A stretch of DNA of 64,000 nucleotides from Ceratothoa steindachneri (GCA_963969495.1 OZ018324.1:42282609-42346608), one strand, 5' to 3'; counted from the stretch's first letter, positions 22,232 to 34,184 are shown. A program made the numbers and translations. The notes: generated from the sequence alone by a model not told the origin.

Positions 22232-25000
22232 TTACGTCCCTAAACGGCCACTTTTCAAGACTTTGTCTAGGCTTAACTTGAACTGGTCAACAGATTCACT
22301 GTTGACAACTTCCACTGGAAGTGCGTTCCACTTACTGCAGATACTGTAAGTGAAAAAATTTCTACACAGATTGCGGTTGTAACGCTTCAGTTCAAGTTTG
22401 AAGCCGTGATTGCGCGTTCTGTTCTCACTGAGTGTGAAAATATCCCGGTAGTCAACATTGTCGAACCCTCGAAGTATTTTGAAAACTTCGATGAGCTGAC
22501 CACGCAGTCTACGGGTTTCCAGCGCGAACAGATTTAATTCCTTTAGTCTATCCTCATAACTTTTATGTCGGATAGAGAGAATCAGCCAGCTTGCCCTGGC
22601 TTGTACGCGTTCCAACCTTGCGATATCCTTTCGAAACGAAGGACTCCAAAATTGTACGGCATACTCCAGGTGCAGCCAAACGAGGGAGTTGTACAGACAA
22701 AGTAGTATCTGCTTTTTACGATATCCAAACTGGCGCTTTATGTAGCCTAACATCCTTTTTGGGCTTTATTCTCTGCCTCGATGTACTGTTTCAAGAACTT
22801 GAGGTCGCTAGTGATAGTTACACCCAAGTTCTTCTCAGTGTCACTCGATTCAAGAGCAGTGCCCTTAAGGTATGTACTGAGATTTAGGATTTTGGTGGCC
22901 GATATGCATTACTTTGCATTTCGTCAAATTTAAAGGCATTTGCCACGTGTCCGACCACTCCCCAATCCTTTGAAGGTTATCTTGGAGGCGGGCAGTGTTT
23001 CCCTTCTTTGCCACATTGATACCAAGCTTGGTGTCGTCGGCAAATTTAGAGATTTTGGCAACCATGTCTCCCTCCATGTCGTTGACATAGATAATAAACA
23101 GTAGTAGTCCCAGGACGGAACCTTGAGGGACACCGCTAGATACGGGCGCCCATTCCGAGGCCCGTCCATTCACCACTACTCGTTGCCGTCTGTCACTGAG
23201 CCAGCTCTCTATCCAACCTGCTACCTTGCCGTTTATGCCCTGCGCACGCACTTTACGGAGGAGGCGGCGGTGTGGTACCTTGTCAAAGGCCTTTTGGAAG
23301 TCAAGGTACAAAACATCCACCGCTTTATCCCGATCATGCTGACTGAACACGAAGTGGAAGAATTCCATAAGGTTCGTCAGGCATGACCGTTGCCTTTGGA
23401 AGCCGTGCTGGTCCACTATTAAGCTTTCCATGAGTTTACTGACTATCAAAGTCAAACTGATGGGTGGGTAGTTTGACGGATGACTGGGGTCTCCTTTCTT
23501 GAAGATCGGAGTCACCTCCACCTCACGTAAGTCTCTAGGAACGAATCCAATCCGGATTGACATGTTAAAGATAGCGTACAGATGTCATGATTCTTCATTG
23601 CACACTTCCTTCAACACCTTGGATAGAAACCCGTCCTGTCAAGGAGACTTATTCGTCTTTATGTCAGCGATCTTTTTCTTCATTTTTTCTTCGGTGAAGT
23701 CTATTGCCTCCAGCTTTTCCCTCGAGGAAGAATCCGTGAGCTGGGGGATGGGACTACACTCTTTAGTAAACACTGAAGAGAAGTAGTCATTAAGCAGGTT
23801 AGCATTTTCTGCATCTGAGTAGGTTAATGCACCTCCTAGTCCACTAAGGGCCCAATCCTCCAATGGAATGGTTTACGGCTATTAACATAGCCGAAGAACT
23901 CTTTGGGATTCTTCTTGCAGGGTCTCGCCACTCGAAATTCCTCAGTAGGATTAGCCGCCCTTATGCTGGATTTCACTCTTCTGGCTAGCCTCCGGTACTC
24001 GTCAAAGGCACCCGAGATCTTCGATCGCTGGTACGCATTTCTCTTCTTCCTAAGCAGTTGGCCGATTTCTCGATTAAACCACTTTGGTTGAACAGAAGAC
24101 CGCCGGAGGCATTTTAGAGGGATGCAACTTGATTGAAGACTCATTAATTTATTTTTTAAATCGTTTCACGAATCCTCAACATCTTAGCATACCACTAGCC
24201 TTACATCAGTCAGCCCAGCACGAAAGCTTGCAAGGTCTGCTCTTCTCAAGTCAAGTTTCCTTGATTAACTGGCAACAGGCCTTACCTTCGGGATCTTGAC
24301 TGTAAATCTAACTAGCTGGTGATTACTGCCACCGAGCTCTTTGCCTACAGAAAAATCCTCAATGATATCATCCTCAAAGGTGAAGACCAAGCCTACGATA
24401 TTGTCTCCTCTCGTCGGTTCTCTGACCCATTGAGTAAGGAACTCGTTGTTGGTGAACTCCAAGAGTAGCACGCTCTCGCCACAGGTTGCTCTGGTTTCCC
24501 AGTCAACTTGGCTGTTGATGTCACCCATAACGATGCACACTCTGCCTTGAACAAGCTCACCCAGCAGCTGTTACAGTACCCTGTCCTTCTTAACGGGTTG
24601 GGAAGGGGGCCTGTAAAGCAGCAGGGTCCTGTATGTGACAGGAACTATATCTAGGTCAAAGCTTAGGAGCTTGTGGTCAGATATAATGTTGGAGTTCGTA
24701 GATTCGATTGTATCCTTGACATACAACATCACACCGTTACCCTCTCTGTCTGGCCTATCTTTGTGGAATAGTTGGTAGCCAGGAACCGTGAATTCACCTT
24801 CAAAGTCTCGGTTTGAGGTTTTTATCTACGATTCTGTTATGGCTAGCATTTTGGGTTCTTCCATCGCTACAAGGCCACGGAGCTCAGGAAATTTGTTCCT
24901 GATTGACCTCGCATTGAACAGAAGAACTTTCAGGGAGTCCCCGACTGTAGGACTCCTTACACTCTTCCGTTTCTCGGCTTGTTTGTTGGTGAGGAGGCAC
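22232..25000 (-). pseudogene. LINE ORF2: APE endonuclease and reverse transcriptase
   Basis: From about 24980 the frame gives VLLFNARSIRNKFPEL, the first endonuclease block. Then come a stop in the AITES block (about 24832), DREGNGVMLYVKDTIES, LLYRPPSQP and IVMGDINSQVDWE (GDFN block). GGSNHQLVRF is the SDH catalytic block with Asp read as Asn. After a linker (24144-23640, PKWFNREIGQLLRKKRNAY) the RT runs 23563-22865 with NYPPISLTLIVSKLMES, DFQKAFDKVPHRRLL, SSGVPQGSVLGLLLFIIYVND and KFADDTKL (FADD active site intact). A frameshift near 22870 leads to the C-terminal domain 22753-22232 with LERVQARASWLI and SVDQFKLSLDKVL. The stop at 22232 is the natural end. Confidence 0.85.
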
Positions 25001-25065
25001 CCCTCTTTGTGACCTCTGAGAAGGTCGTTTCAAGAGTGACACGGCGTACTGGCGTACGTCCGCCC

Positions 25066-26273
25066 TCACTCTGGGCCGGATACTCCTTTGGGTCCTCTCA
25101 CGACATCCTGGATCATGTTCGACAGAAAAGCCTTTTCTTTAAAGGAAAGATGTACACCATCGTTTTGGGAGAGATCATTTTTACCATAAAAGGTGTGGTA
25201 CAGGTTCACAAAAAAGACCACCTCTGCCGTAGACAAATCTGCCAGGCGCCGATTTAAAGAGACGTTAATCGAGTGAGCGGTCGGTGTTGGACCTCTCCTT
25301 GGGAGCATTCCGACTACAACACGCTTGCGGGTTTTCAGCCCACAGTCATCCACGGCACCAATGACCGTGTGGAGGATTTTATCTGTAGGGCCTACCCTAC
25401 CACCTCTCAGGTAGAGGTCGTTTCCACTGACCATCAGAGCAACGACTGAGCTCTCAGAAATCTGTAATTTCTCAGCCTCTACTCTAATGTGGTGGTTACC
25501 ACATCCTGGCAGGCAGCTTACCTCCACACTAGTGCGTGTGCGGGCCTCTAGCAGGGGCTGCAGACCCCGTGCTTGAGAATCACCAATAAGGGTGACTCTT
25601 GCACATTTGTCTGCAGACGACTTAGTCTTTCCTTTCGGAAGCGATTTACCTCTTTCCTATTTTATCTCTACATTTTTCTTCTTCTTCTCCTTCTTATTTT
25701 TCCTGTCTTCCTTTTTTTCTCTTCTTCTATTTCTCTTTTCTCTTCTTCTCTTTCCACTTTCCCTTGCGCACCAGTAACGCTTGAATCCTCTACACTGGGG
25801 TGAGCTGCATTAAGGTCGTTTTTCTTCTTTTTGTTTTTCTCATAAGCTTCTCCGCATGGCTGAAGTGAGACTGCCAATGCAGTTCCAGCTCCTAGAGCTG
25901 TAGTCACATCGACGGAACCACCCAAGTCAGTGGGACTTTCGTCTCGAGCTTGAGCTGACTGGGCCTCTAGTTTAGAGGCTAGTTCTAGGATTCTCTCCTC
26001 GAGACTCCGAATCTGAAGCGCCTGCTGCGTTTCTAGGGTCTGTATTTTACTTTCCAGCCCCCTAGATTTTTCTTCGGAGGTTGAAAAGAGATCCTTGAGT
26101 TCATTGCAGTATGCCACTGCCTCTCGGACCTCTTCTTTAAGGATGCAGTCGGTGCATATACTTCCCAGGTGGCATTTCGAAAAACATCCTTCCAGGAAGT
26201 CCACGCACCACTTATCCTAATGGCATATCGCACATGTATATTTGAGTGCAGCTGGACCTTTTTTCCTTGTCAT
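25066..26273 (-). pseudogene. LINE ORF1: Cys-rich N-terminus, coiled coil, SGNH esterase
   Basis: The start is placed at an ATG (26273) followed by MTRKKGPAALKYTCAICH. A Cys/His cluster (CAICH, CFSKCHLGSICTDC) looks like a zinc-binding module; one stop (about 26217) interrupts it. Then comes a coiled coil with SLEERILELASKLEAQ and a lysine/arginine-rich linker. After a frameshift near 25640 lies an esterase with all SGNH residues visible: GDSQARGL (nucleophile Ser), PGCGNHH (Gly), MVSGNDLY (Asn) and NDGVHLSFK (Asp/His). The frame ends at 25066. In related elements this protein binds RNA and the esterase may act on lipids or membranes, which is family knowledge, not shown here. Confidence 0.8.
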
Positions 26274-27185
26274 TTTTAGCACTTTCTCTCTTTCAAAACT
26301 TTGCGACCAATCAATAGTAAAAAAAGGGGGTTGGTGAGTTCTCCCTGCGTGAGTCGCTCCCGCCTATCCATCGGAGAGGTTTCAGATCTTTCAGAAGGCA
26401 CGCTCCATGTGCTGCTGTTCGTCCGACCGAGTCGTCAAATCTCAGCGTGCCGTGGCTCCCAACCAAGCAGCACTGACTGTTCCCGAAAGGGCCATCGATT
26501 TCCCACCAGGTGAACAACGGAGCACGCCCCGTACTAAACTCCTACTAGTTTCCTTCACGACGGCCAAGATCTCGGAGCAGCGTTCAATGGATATCCCGTT
26601 ACACCAAGAGACTCTCGACCCAAGGCTTTTATTGGCCTGGCAACCAACCTGGGAACAAAGAGCCGTCACCAAGGACCGATGCTACCAGAGGCACCCGTCA
26701 ACGGTCACTGGGAATGGTCAATAATTACGCGCCAATGAAGGGGTTAACGGGGCACTACCCTCATCCCATTCATCGTGCCTCAACGCCTAGGACACCTCGA
26801 GTCTTAGTCTCTCGCAACTAGTGAGCGTCGATTGGAGTTGTTTATAGAGGTTCCAAAGCCTCTTTTCTGACGCGTAAGGTAGCTTCCAGGACCTTATATT
26901 TAGAAAGATTGAAAAAAGGGCGAGAATGATTTGATAGTAATAGGATTTGTTTTTTTTTTAAGTTTTTTTCTTTTTATATAATAAGTTAAAGAGATAGGAT
27001 AAAATTGAAAAAGGAGAAGGATTGAGTAGAAAAAAGAATGACGCACTTAGTCTGGAACCTCGCTTTCTACCAAATCGACAAGTGAAGCCCAATCAGGGGT
27101 ACCCAAAAGAGAGGTACCCCCGCCGACATAGCTCGAAAAGTCAAAGGTACACACAAGCTCTCTTCCCGAGACAACGGAGCGTCAC
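26274..27185 (-). other. LINE 5' UTR
   Basis: This region lies upstream of ORF1 and is GC-richer than the surroundings, apart from an AT-rich patch at 26930-27030 that may be a small insertion. The ORFs seen in it have no family resemblance. The left limit (in element orientation the 5' end) is set by the change to the polypurine tract at 27189. Confidence 0.5.
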
Positions 27186-27188
27186 CTC

Positions 27189-27640
27189 TACCTTTACTTG
27201 AGAGAGAGAGAGAGAGTGTATAAAAAAGAGTAGTGGGAGTGGGAGGGGAGGGGGAGGGTAAGATGAGAAAAAGGAGGGGAGGAGATAAGAAGTAGTAGGT
27301 TGAGGAGTGTATAAGGGGGGAGGGAAATATTTAGGGGAGAGGGGAGGCAGGGGTGGATGGAGAGAGAATAGGCAGGTAGGGAGAGAGTTGTGGAGAGAAA
27401 GAAAGGGGTGGAGAGTTAGAGGAGATGAGGTTTGGGGATAGGGAGGGAGAGAGTTACGTGGAGAGAGGGGGTTAGGGAGTGGGAAAGATAGGAAAGGTAA
27501 GGGAGGTTTGAGGGCAGAGGGGGATGGAGTGATTGAGTTAGGTGAGAAGGGATCGGGGGAGATGCGGAGGGAGGGATTTAGTTAGGGGAGAGGGGAGGGG
27601 AAGGTGGGAGGGAGGATGGGAAGGAATGAGAGAAATAGGG
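27189..27640 (+). repeat. Polypurine (GGA/GA-rich) tract
   Basis: It starts as (GA)n and continues for about 450 bp as almost pure purine on the plus strand, with scattered T. It abuts the presumed 5' end of the LINE. It could form triplex DNA; it could equally be an expanded target-site microsatellite. Confidence 0.85.
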
Positions 27641-28527
27641 AGGCATTTAAGATATGTGAGAAAGTCCGTGTAAGTATAAGAATATTTGTGACTCTGTCAT
27701 GTGCAGGATGGGAAAGAGTCCTTTCTTCGTTCACACGACTTTGAATTCCTTTTCTTCTGGACAAACTCTACAACCACTGTCTAATTATGTAAAAAAATCT
27801 CTAATAATTTAATATCTAGTTCTTAAAAATTAAATTAATTGTGATCGACGAATACGAAGCGAGTGGCTAAAAATTACACTAATCAACCTATTTTTACTTT
27901 TCTTTCTGCTGACTTAAGTTTGAGACCTGTTTTGGGGAAATTCGTGGTCACTGAGTTTAAAAATAGCAATGCTTTTCTTCTATGACGTCAAGTTTTTTAT
28001 TTATTGACTGGTCCATATTGGTCCCACTCATAGTAGCTAGCTATCGTACGACCAAGTGAACGTAAGTAGAGGCGCTTGGTATTCTTCTTATTTTATTTTA
28101 TATATCTATTAGACTTCTCTTTATGCACATCTAGATATATAAAGCAATTGTGTATAATATAATTTTGTGTTTTTTTCAGATTTGTTTTATGAAGTAACAT
28201 TCAGTAGTATGACATCATTAGGAAGGAAATGTTTAAATTCCTCTGACCCGTTTTGCTAAAGATGTGGTTGTTTTACTGCACCAACTCAAAGAATGAACAT
28301 TAGTATGTTTGTGAAAAGAGCATACTCGGCTTACCGTAAGATTAAATTAGGTGATCAAGATAAACCGTAGGCCCCGCACAATGTTTGTAGCCATGCGTCG
28401 AAAATCTACGCCAGTGGACAAAGAGCACATGGAAACGACTAGAATTTGACATTCCTATGGTGTGGCGGGAGCTAAAAAAAACATGTAAGCGATTGCTACT
28501 TTTTTCTCACAAAGACTTCTGGTTATA

Positions 28528-28780
28528 TAGCCCAGGAAATTTAGGGTTATGAGGTGCAATAATAAGATCAAAGCTGAAACATGGACTATCGCGATTGCGT
28601 TAGACGCCATCTTGGAATTCCCCTCAACATTCAAATATCTCCTGGTGTTTTATCCGAAAACACCACTTAATAAAGGTTGTTCAAATGTTGTTAAAAAAAT
28701 ACGTAAATTTACATGGAAAGAAAATTAAAAATATTGAAATTGAAGTAATAAGTATATTTTTAAAGACAATTTCTACAGAA
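28528..28780 (+). repeat. Left terminal inverted repeat of Academ-like element
   Basis: Pairs with 33317-33655. Matching blocks include TGCAATAATAAGAT/TGCAATAATTAGAT, GCGTTAGACGCCATCTTGG with one or two changes, and AAATTAAAAATATTGAAATT identical on both sides. Confidence 0.85.
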
Positions 28781-28800
28781 CTGGTGGCCTCTATGAAAAA

Positions 28801-31740
28801 ATGCTTCGAAATATATATACAAGTTTATTAACCAGTACTGCAGTTCAGACACTCGGGGACGTAAGTAGTTCAAGTATCGCTGGAGGACCAATTTCAATAA
28901 AGACACATAGAAAACCTACAAGCATGTTAGGTCTGCAAAATATCATAGTAAAGGTATCTATCTCATGCGATAAATATCAACCAGTAACTGCAAAACATGT
29001 TCAACAGTTAGATAATTTATGGATATGTGGAATCTACTTAAGTGAAAGCAAAACACCAGGCTGAAATGGCTACATGCAGGCAGCAATGAAAGGTGGTAAC
29101 TTTAAAACTACTCATATACTTGCACTTCCCTTCATCAACTTGCACCCAGAGAAGCTATCAACTATATACACAGCACTTCTGCAGTGTGATTAATTTTGAC
29201 CAGCCCCTCTATATGAAAGCATTTGAAATAGTTGCTGCAGGTGGTCAAAAAAGTCTCTTGTCAAAAGTAGTTGTACGTTTGGGTGGTTTTATTCTTCTCA
29301 TGTTCTTTATGGGAGTAATAGGCATCATAATGCATGAAAGTAGCTTGGAATAATTGTTTGGCAACAATATATGCTGAAACCTCTGTGAGGCACATGCTGT
29401 ATGGCCATGCATACTACCGTTCCCTTCGAGCTCACTTTCTTACACAGGCTGCTCTTACAAGAAATGTTCTAGAAGATGATCTTAATATGAATGGTGAAGA
29501 ACGTAGTGCAAGTTTGGAGATCTTTCACTCCTTTTAGACCCATGAAATTGATGTTGAAGGCGTTATAAAAAAAAGAAATCCTATAAGACATTAATCAGAA
29601 ACTGATAAACATCATCACCAAAAGAAGGAGTTAAGTCGCACAACACGACCTTGTCTGCAGTATCATGAACAAGTATCACTAATTAAGTTCATTGTAAGAG
29701 CTGAAAGTACAGGGCAGTGGGATTTGCACTTGTATCGTGTACGAGAGATGCTTCCACATTTCCATGCTGCAGGACATCTCCATTATGCTAAAGCAGCACA
29801 GATCTATTTGCAGCAAATGTATAAACTTTCAAGTACAATCACAGAGGAAGAATGTGAGCAACTGACCACAGATGGAATCTTCACGGTGCGACGTAGCCAT
29901 TGTTCCTGGTCAGGGAGATGGTGTAATATTATAATTGAGCAGTATCTGATGAGGGGAGTTAAAATCTTCTGAAGGACTTACGCATGGCAAGGAGATTACT
30001 GAGAGCACTTTAGCCCAGTATATAAAAGCGATGCCAGCCAGTACACAAGTTTGTGAAGCTGTAGAGAAATTTACCGTTGTTTCCTCTGCAAAAATCACGC
30101 CAGTTTCATGATGAGAAGAACTTAGACATAATGCTAAACTGGCTACGATCTCACTGTCCATTTCAAGAAACATTTAGTGGTTTAGTATCCCTTGGAACAT
30201 AGATAATTGCTGATGATTTAGTGAACTGTGACACAGCAGAATAAATTGGCTTGAAAGAACTGCATGATATGGATGGCCAGAAGTTCTTAGCTATACACCT
30301 GAAACGAAAGAACACAGTACAGTATATATCATTAATGAGAAATGGACTGAAAGTCGTGAAGATTTTGTTGCAGTGAACTCTCAATATCTATTCAGCAGAA
30401 TAGTATGTGTTCGGAAAGATGCTGATCAACTTGCCAATTATATGACCTATGAGCTTGCCCCTAAACTTCTTTTGCTCTTCGACTACATCTCAATGAGAAA
30501 AGGAAACAAAGCAGCATTAGCAACTAAGTTGGAATCTTATGGACCTTAGAAAGGGTTAGTTTCAGATGAATATCAGTATGTGGTGTATAGTGGTCATATA
30601 CTTCATAAAGTTTTGTAGCTAAGGCCGGCTGTGTACTTAGATATCTTTTGAACCTACACAGGCTATGTACTCAATCATTATAGTAAAGGTTCAACAGTTG
30701 TGTTTGACGGCTACCAAGTAACACCAACGAGCAAATCTCAGGAACAAAATTGTATGGCATCCAAACATCGTTCTATAGAAGTTGCAGTCGAAGAGGAATG
30801 TTACACAACCTTACCACGAGCAGATTTCCTGTGCAATAAGCGTAAAAAGAAACAGCTGATCAATAAGCTAAAGGAACACCTGCAGTCTGCTGGTATTATG
30901 GTCATAGTTGCCAAGGATAATGCAGATACGCCCATTGTCCAAACTGCTTGGTTATTAGAAGATACTGAACATAATGTAGCAGAAGTGGGTGACGACACAG
31001 ACTTGCTTGTACTTCTTGCCTCCCTTTTTAAGTCTTTCACGAAAATACATTTCATTAAACCTGGTAAATCCCACAATCCCGTCAAGATCTATGATATTAG
31101 TAAACTTCAAGCTAACACGGGGCATCTTCGTCAGTTACAGGCTGCGACACAACATCAGCTATATATGGGAAAGAGAAAAAAAGGTCATTTGATATCCTGA
31201 AGAATAGCCAAGACATGTTCGACACAGTATCTGTATTTGATAACCCAGAAGCATCTAAAGATGAAGTGGCTTAAGCTGGTGAAGCTTTCCTCCTTTGTGT
31301 GTATGGAGCTGACAAAACTCAAACATTGGATAAGTATCGCTTTTATGCATACAAGCGAACAGTAGCAAATATGTCACTTAAATATGAGTTTCAGCTATCT
31401 ACATTGCCACCAACAAGTGATGCAGCTCGTTTGCACTCGTTTATGGTGTTGTTCCAAGTGCAATATTGACATGATAACCATATCTCTCCAGTCGAATGCG
31501 AATGGGAGAGTTGCGGAACCGGACTGAAACCAATCCCTTCAATCAAACCTTTAGCTCTAGATGTCCTGTTATATTTAGTCAGCTGTAACTGTCGCAAAGG
31601 TTGCCGCCATCAATATGAATGTCGGAAGGCTGGTTTATCGTGCTTATCCATGTGTGCCAGTGCCGTGGTGCTGGATGTGAAAATTCACTACCATTTGAGG
31701 AGGATGCTGAAGAAGACACTGAGATGAAAGAAAATTGATT
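28801..31740 (+). pseudogene. Academ-like transposase gene with XPG-like and Cys-rich domains
   Basis: Broken frames in order: DNLWICGIYLSESKTPG, INFDQPLYMKAFEIVAAG and SKVVVRLGGFILLMFFMG (29093-29353), then HMLYGHAYYRSLRAHFLTQA (29334-29537). Next come DLHLYRVREMLPHFHAAGH, AQIYLQQMYKL and TVRRSHCSWSGRWCNIIIEQ (29724-29972). The long open part 30700-31198 has STVVFDGYQ just upstream, then KDNADTPIVQTAWLLE and VGDDTDLLVLLASL. These three acidic patches match the XPG/FEN nuclease pattern (D, EAEA, EDSDLL). After a frameshift at about 31180 come PEASKDEV, LSTLPPTSDAARLHSF and a Cys-rich end VSCNCRKGCRHQYECRKAGL. The segment order agrees with remembered uncharacterised arthropod proteins. At least eight stops or shifts make it inactive. 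Confidence 0.7.
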
Positions 31741-31825
31741 TGAAGCATGGGTGTGTGCTCTGAGTGTGTGATCTTCGGATCTAATTCAAACCTAAATTAC
31801 TTTCATGAGTACTCTTTATGACATA

Positions 31826-32757
31826 CGAGGGGCGGTCAATAAGTTTCACAAATCGTTAGGGCAAAACAGAGGAAGGGGGATGGCTGTTTGTGGGGGTGTT
31901 AGGACAAGTTATGAAAAGTGAGGACCTGCAGCCGCACGCTCTTTCCTCCTCTATTTAAGAAGCAGTAGCTGATCACAGATCGTTAGTCACAAATTTTTCA
32001 ACAATGGAGAAGGTTGAGCACCGCGCAGTGATCAAATTTTTGACCAAGGAAGGCAAGAATGCAAAAGAGATCCATGAAGGCATGGTTGCAGTGTACACCG
32101 ACACCGCCCATTCATATGCAACCATTGCTCGCTGGCATAGGGAGTTCCGCCATGGTCGTGAGTCCCTTGAAGTTGACCCCCGTCCAAGACGGCCGTTAGT
32201 CGTGACCAACGAGGACAATGTGGCCCGTGTGAAGAGGATGATCCTGGAAAATCGACGGGTGAAGGTCGAAGAAATCGAGCGAGAATTTGGAATATCACAT
32301 GGAAGTGTTACCAACATCATCCACTACAATTTGGCCATGAGCAAGGTCTCTGCCCGTTGGGTGCCTAGAAACCTCACGCCCCATGATCGACTTCAACGTC
32401 GTTAAAGTCCACAAGGCCACAGGTGCACAAGCGGCCCTGCGCGAGTGCGGATCCGAGGAGCTTAACCATCCCTTCTACAGTCCAGATCTGGCCCCTAGCG
32501 ACTATGTTTTATTCCGCCAGCTCAAGGCTGCACTGCGTGGACACCGGTTTGGGGACGATGAAGATGTCTAGCTCGCCGTCCAGGAGTGGATTGAACAGCA
32601 GTCGGGAGATTTCTGGTTGTCGGGAATTTGAAGCCTTAGGGACAAGTGGCGCAAGTGCATTGAAGTCGAGGGTAGTTATATTGAAAAATAATAAAACACC
32701 TTTTCTCATATCTCGTTACCTTATATCCGAATTGCAAAACTTATTGACCGTCACTCG
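31826..32757 (+). mobile_element. Mariner, internally deleted, nested in the Academ-like element
   Basis: The termini CGAGGGGCGGTCAATAAG (left) and its near reverse complement (CTTATTGACCGTCACTCG, right) form inverted repeats of about 28 bp, flanked by TA duplications (31824-31825, 32758-32759). It is 932 bp, against about 1.3 kb for a full mariner. It lies downstream of the Academ-like gene, so it does not split that reading frame. Confidence 0.88.
32004..32680 (+). pseudogene. Mariner transposase with the catalytic middle deleted
   Basis: The first open frame (32004-32402, 133 residues) is a clean N-terminus: two helix-turn-helix domains (MEKVEHRAVIKFLTKEGKN; VKVEEIEREFGISHGSVTNI) joined by the linker RPRRPLV, ending with SARWVPRNLTPHDR, the WVPRxLT motif. 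The next recognisable part, from 32411 in another frame, is VKVHKATGAQAALRECG then NHPFYSPDLAPSDY, the third catalytic aspartate block, and the C-terminal tail. The segment with the first two catalytic aspartates is gone. The N-terminal part is intact and could still bind TIRs. Confidence 0.85.
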
Positions 32758-33316
32758 TACTTATTGCAAAAACATTTAAAGCAAACCTGCTGCCATCTTT
32801 CTTGTGTTTGAATGTTTATGTTTGTATTAATGAACAAATAATAATTTGTCACTTATCTTAGTTGAAAGATTTTTCCTTTGTAGTTTCTGTTGTTATATAT
32901 GTTAGTATAACAATATGGTATGTATTATAATTCGTACACAAGATATTTGTCCGACAAAGCGCATTAATATAAAGCTCATGCTTTTTCAGGGATCCTGTCT
33001 GATTCTGAAGAAAAGAGGTTATTTGCACGACTTCCTTTCACTGTCATTTCCAATTTCATTATTAAAAAAGAATAATAATGTTTATAAAGACACTATTGTT
33101 TAGTAATTTAGCAAAATGTTCGCAAGTTAAGGCTATCTTTTTATTTGAAAAAAAGTACTTTTTGTTTTTGTATGTGTGACAATTTGTCATATTGGCTTTC
33201 TGTTTATTTTCTCTCATAACTTCCTTATTTTTCAAAAGTATGCATAAACCTGTATATATATTTTAAAAAAGGGAAGTTTGCTCTACAACCTTTGTTTTGA
33301 AGCATTCTGTCATAAT

Positions 33317-33655
33317 TGTGGAAATTGTCTTTGAAAATAAACTTATTACTTCAATTTCAATATTTTTAATTTTTATTCCATATAAATTTATGTATTTTTG
33401 TAAAATAACTTACTCAGTGCTATATAACAATCAGTTCTGAACAATCTTTATTGAGGGTGTTTCTTGATAAACTATTATTTTACGAAATATTTGAATTTTA
33501 AGGGAATTCCAATATGGCGGCTAACGCAAGCGCGAGAGTCCATGGGACTTTTAATATGCCTTTCAGGTCACAAATCCCTATACTTGTGCTTACTTTCAGC
33601 TTTTATCTAATTATTGCACTAAAACCCTATATTTTTTCCTAACGCTCCTGGGCTA
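33317..33655 (-). repeat. Right terminal inverted repeat of Academ-like element
   Basis: The reverse complement of the left repeat, longer by a block of about 75 bp (around 33545-33620) missing on the left. Confidence 0.85.
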
Positions 33656-34184
33656 ATAGCAAGAAAACGCGGCATAAAATGTGTTACCCAAATATTGATT
33701 TAGCAATTCGTCCAATGCTTCATTCAAATGAAATTCCAGTACCAGCATTCAAGGAACTTCCTTCACTGGAGGATGTAAGTCATATACGTGAATCTGATGT
33801 AAGCAATGAACTTGACTTTGTACATACATCGACCCAAGAACGTGGAAACTTCACCCAATTATAACCGAATGATTTAGTTAGAGACCTAGGCCTGTCGAAA
33901 GAGTTAGCAGAAGTGTTAGCTTCTAGACTTAAAGAGAAGAATTTGTTGCAGGGACGAACAAATTTAACTTTTTATCGGAACAGGGAGAAAGATCACATGG
34001 CATTCTTTAAAACTGAAGAAGATTTCGTTTTCTGTTGTAACGTGGCGGGACTGTTACACGCAATGGGTGATTCAGAGTATGATCCAGTGAATGGAGACAT
34101 TTTATAGATAGTTCAAAGAATAGTCGAAAATGTGTGTTACTCCATAATGGAAACTTGTTCTGTTGTCTCAACAAGACAATAAAG

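Larger units (their letters stand above)
22090..27185 (-). mobile_element. CR1/Rex-like LINE, nearly full length
   Basis: A non-LTR retrotransposon in minus orientation with 5' UTR (about 27185-26274), ORF1 (26273-25066), ORF2 (about 25000-22232) and a short 3' UTR (22231 to about 22090) ending in a CT-rich microsatellite-like tail. GC content is clearly above the surroundings. ORF1 has an SGNH esterase, ORF2 an APE-type endonuclease and RT, the architecture known from CR1/L2/Rex-type elements. Interruptions are few: about seven stops or frameshifts over 4 kb. This makes it one of the younger insertions here. No target-site duplication was found, as expected for this clade. Confidence 0.85.
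28528..33655 (+). mobile_element. Academ-like DNA transposon with long TIRs
   Basis: Its ends are TAGCCCAGG (28528) and CCTGGGCTA (33655), flanked by ATA on both sides (28525-28527 and 33656-33658). The inverted repeats are long: left about 28528-28780, right about 33317-33655, the left one lacking some 75 bp inside. Without the later mariner the element is about 4.2 kb. It carries one broken gene (28801-31740) with XPG-like nuclease motifs and a Cys-rich tail. Short 3- or 4-bp duplications plus an XPG-like nuclease and Cys8 domain are the features I remember for the Academ superfamily; the assignment is inference. Confidence 0.8.

Noticed and set aside
23123..23386. Plus-strand open frames across 22591-25257
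   Set aside because: Antisense shadows of the LINE ORF2, which shows ordered RT and endonuclease motifs on the minus strand.
25573..25803. Phe/Leu-rich open frames on the plus strand
   Set aside because: Antisense of the Lys/Arg-rich linker of LINE ORF1.
28528..33655. Assignment of the TIR element to CACTA or PIF/Harbinger on the basis of the 3-bp duplication
   Set aside because: The ends do not start CACTA and no Harbinger-type transposase is seen; the XPG-like motifs and Cys-rich tail fit Academ better.
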